A stretch of 14,334 nt of DNA from DAOSVX01 sp964616495 (GTDB lineage Bacteria > Bacillota_I > Bacilli_A > RF39 > UBA660). Positions 14,054 through 14,334 of this stretch are shown here, piece after piece (position 1 is the stretch's first letter; every line of letters begins with the position of its first letter). The notes beneath the pieces are model-generated. The model ran no database searches. It saw nothing but the letters and a program-made list of their open reading frames with translations, and was not told where the DNA came from. A program made the position numbers and the translations under genes. Location: contig CAZTRF010000026.1 in the NCBI GenBank assembly GCA_964616495.1, positions 1 to 14,334 on the forward strand. Reading direction: 5' to 3'.

Positions 14054-14334
14054 CTATTTTCCTACACAAAAGCGTTTAAATAATTCATCTAACAATCGTG
14101 CCAGCAGCAGATCAAGGTGTGGAGAATTATAATTTCCTTCTATTGGAGTAATAATTCGAGGAAAATATTTACCATTAGATATTCTAACAAGAACAAAGGA
14201 ATTTGCAGGATTATTCTCTATTCCCTTAATTTCTTTGACTTTTCCAGTGATTATATTTATGAATTCCCCTTCCTTATCTATTACTGTAATACCTATTTCA
14301 CTATCAGGATTTAATTCTAAAACTTTTGCTACCT
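14054..14334 (-). CDS. Incomplete gene in the mnmE position; MnmE-like tail on an unrecognised body
   Basis: Only the last 92 codons lie in the window; the 5' end is beyond base 14334. The final residues LLDELFKRFCVGK match the C-terminus of the tRNA-modification GTPase MnmE (general form LLD-x-IF-x-x-FC-I/V-GK), with the conserved Cys, and the TAG stop is 8 bases before mnmG, exactly where mnmE ends in other Firmicutes. The preceding 75 residues do not look like MnmE, which should be helical here with a TNARH-type block. Instead they alternate short beta-like segments (EIGITVID, FINIITGKVKEI, SFVLVRISNGKYFPRIITPI), suggesting a small beta-barrel. The other two leftward frames are closed by stops, so a simple frameshift within this stretch does not restore MnmE. 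It may be a divergent MnmE, a fusion, a recombined gene or an assembly chimera. The tail identification is firm; the body is unknown. Confidence 0.6.
   Translation of the reverse strand, partial: VAKVLELNPDSEIGITVIDKEGEFINIITGKVKEIKGIENNPANSFVLVRISNGKYFPRIITPIEGNYNSPHLDLLLARLLDELFKRFCVGK

Noticed and set aside
14098..14108. GTGCCAGCAGC, the start of a universal 16S rRNA sequence
   Set aside because: Only 11 bases match, the sequence diverges straight after, and it lies in an open protein frame. I take it as chance, though it adds to the odd composition at the possible join.
14117..14314. Rightward open frame of 65 codons at the right edge
   Set aside because: It is the shadow of the leftward incomplete gene, which ends with a recognisable MnmE tail and is correctly placed before mnmG.
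1..14334. Mycoplasma-type genetic code (TGA as Trp), suggested by low G+C and Mollicutes-like gene order
   Set aside because: TGA is used as a true stop at closely packed gene ends (61-59, 1777-1775, 7611-7609), and tryptophans such as SpoIIR NWWC are TGG.

Overview
The window is AT-rich (about 30% G+C by eye) and nearly all coding. Its genes are single-copy housekeeping genes in an order typical of low-GC Firmicutes (Bacilli). The set includes spoIIR, a delta subunit of RNA polymerase, MurA, a class A penicillin-binding protein and a Noc-type ParB. This points to a walled, probably spore-forming member of the Bacilli, perhaps one of the compact gut lineages near Erysipelotrichales or RF39. 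The taxon is an inference. TGA ends several genes (orf at 59-484, fba, the ywiB-like gene) and tryptophan is TGG, so the genetic code is the standard one and not the Mycoplasma one.

Layout: bases 1-7965 are a leftward gene train. In transcription order it runs ywiB-like, argS, rpoE, prfA, prmC, spoIIR, mntP, fba, murA, and a small membrane-anchored unknown protein. Genes overlap or sit within a few dozen bases of each other. An extended -10 promoter precedes the ywiB-like gene and a strong internal promoter precedes fba. A perfect 12-bp hairpin lies directly in front of spoIIR and buries its ribosome binding site. Bases 8049-9947 hold one rightward gene, a class A PBP, divergent from the ywiB-like gene. 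Bases 9961-14334 are a second leftward train: an incomplete gene at the right edge, then mnmG, rsmG and noc/parB. The PBP and noc genes converge on a shared bidirectional terminator that contains or touches both stop codons.

Function: the window covers tRNA modification and charging (MnmG, ArgS), rRNA methylation (RsmG), translation termination and its factor methylation (PrfA, PrmC), transcription (RpoE), peptidoglycan synthesis (MurA, PBP), glycolysis (Fba), manganese efflux (MntP), sporulation signalling (SpoIIR) and chromosome or division control (Noc/ParB). The second train is the usual origin-proximal mnmE-mnmG-rsmG-noc block.

Most of the window is ordinary core genome; I see no mobile element, CRISPR array, tRNA, rRNA or defence system. 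Four things stand out. The gene in the mnmE position ends with the MnmE C-terminal signature, but its visible body does not resemble MnmE. The Noc/ParB protein carries a roughly 240-residue proline- and acid-rich insert and lacks an N-terminal membrane helix. The spoIIR ribosome binding site is sequestered in a hairpin. The small protein after murA is not recognised.
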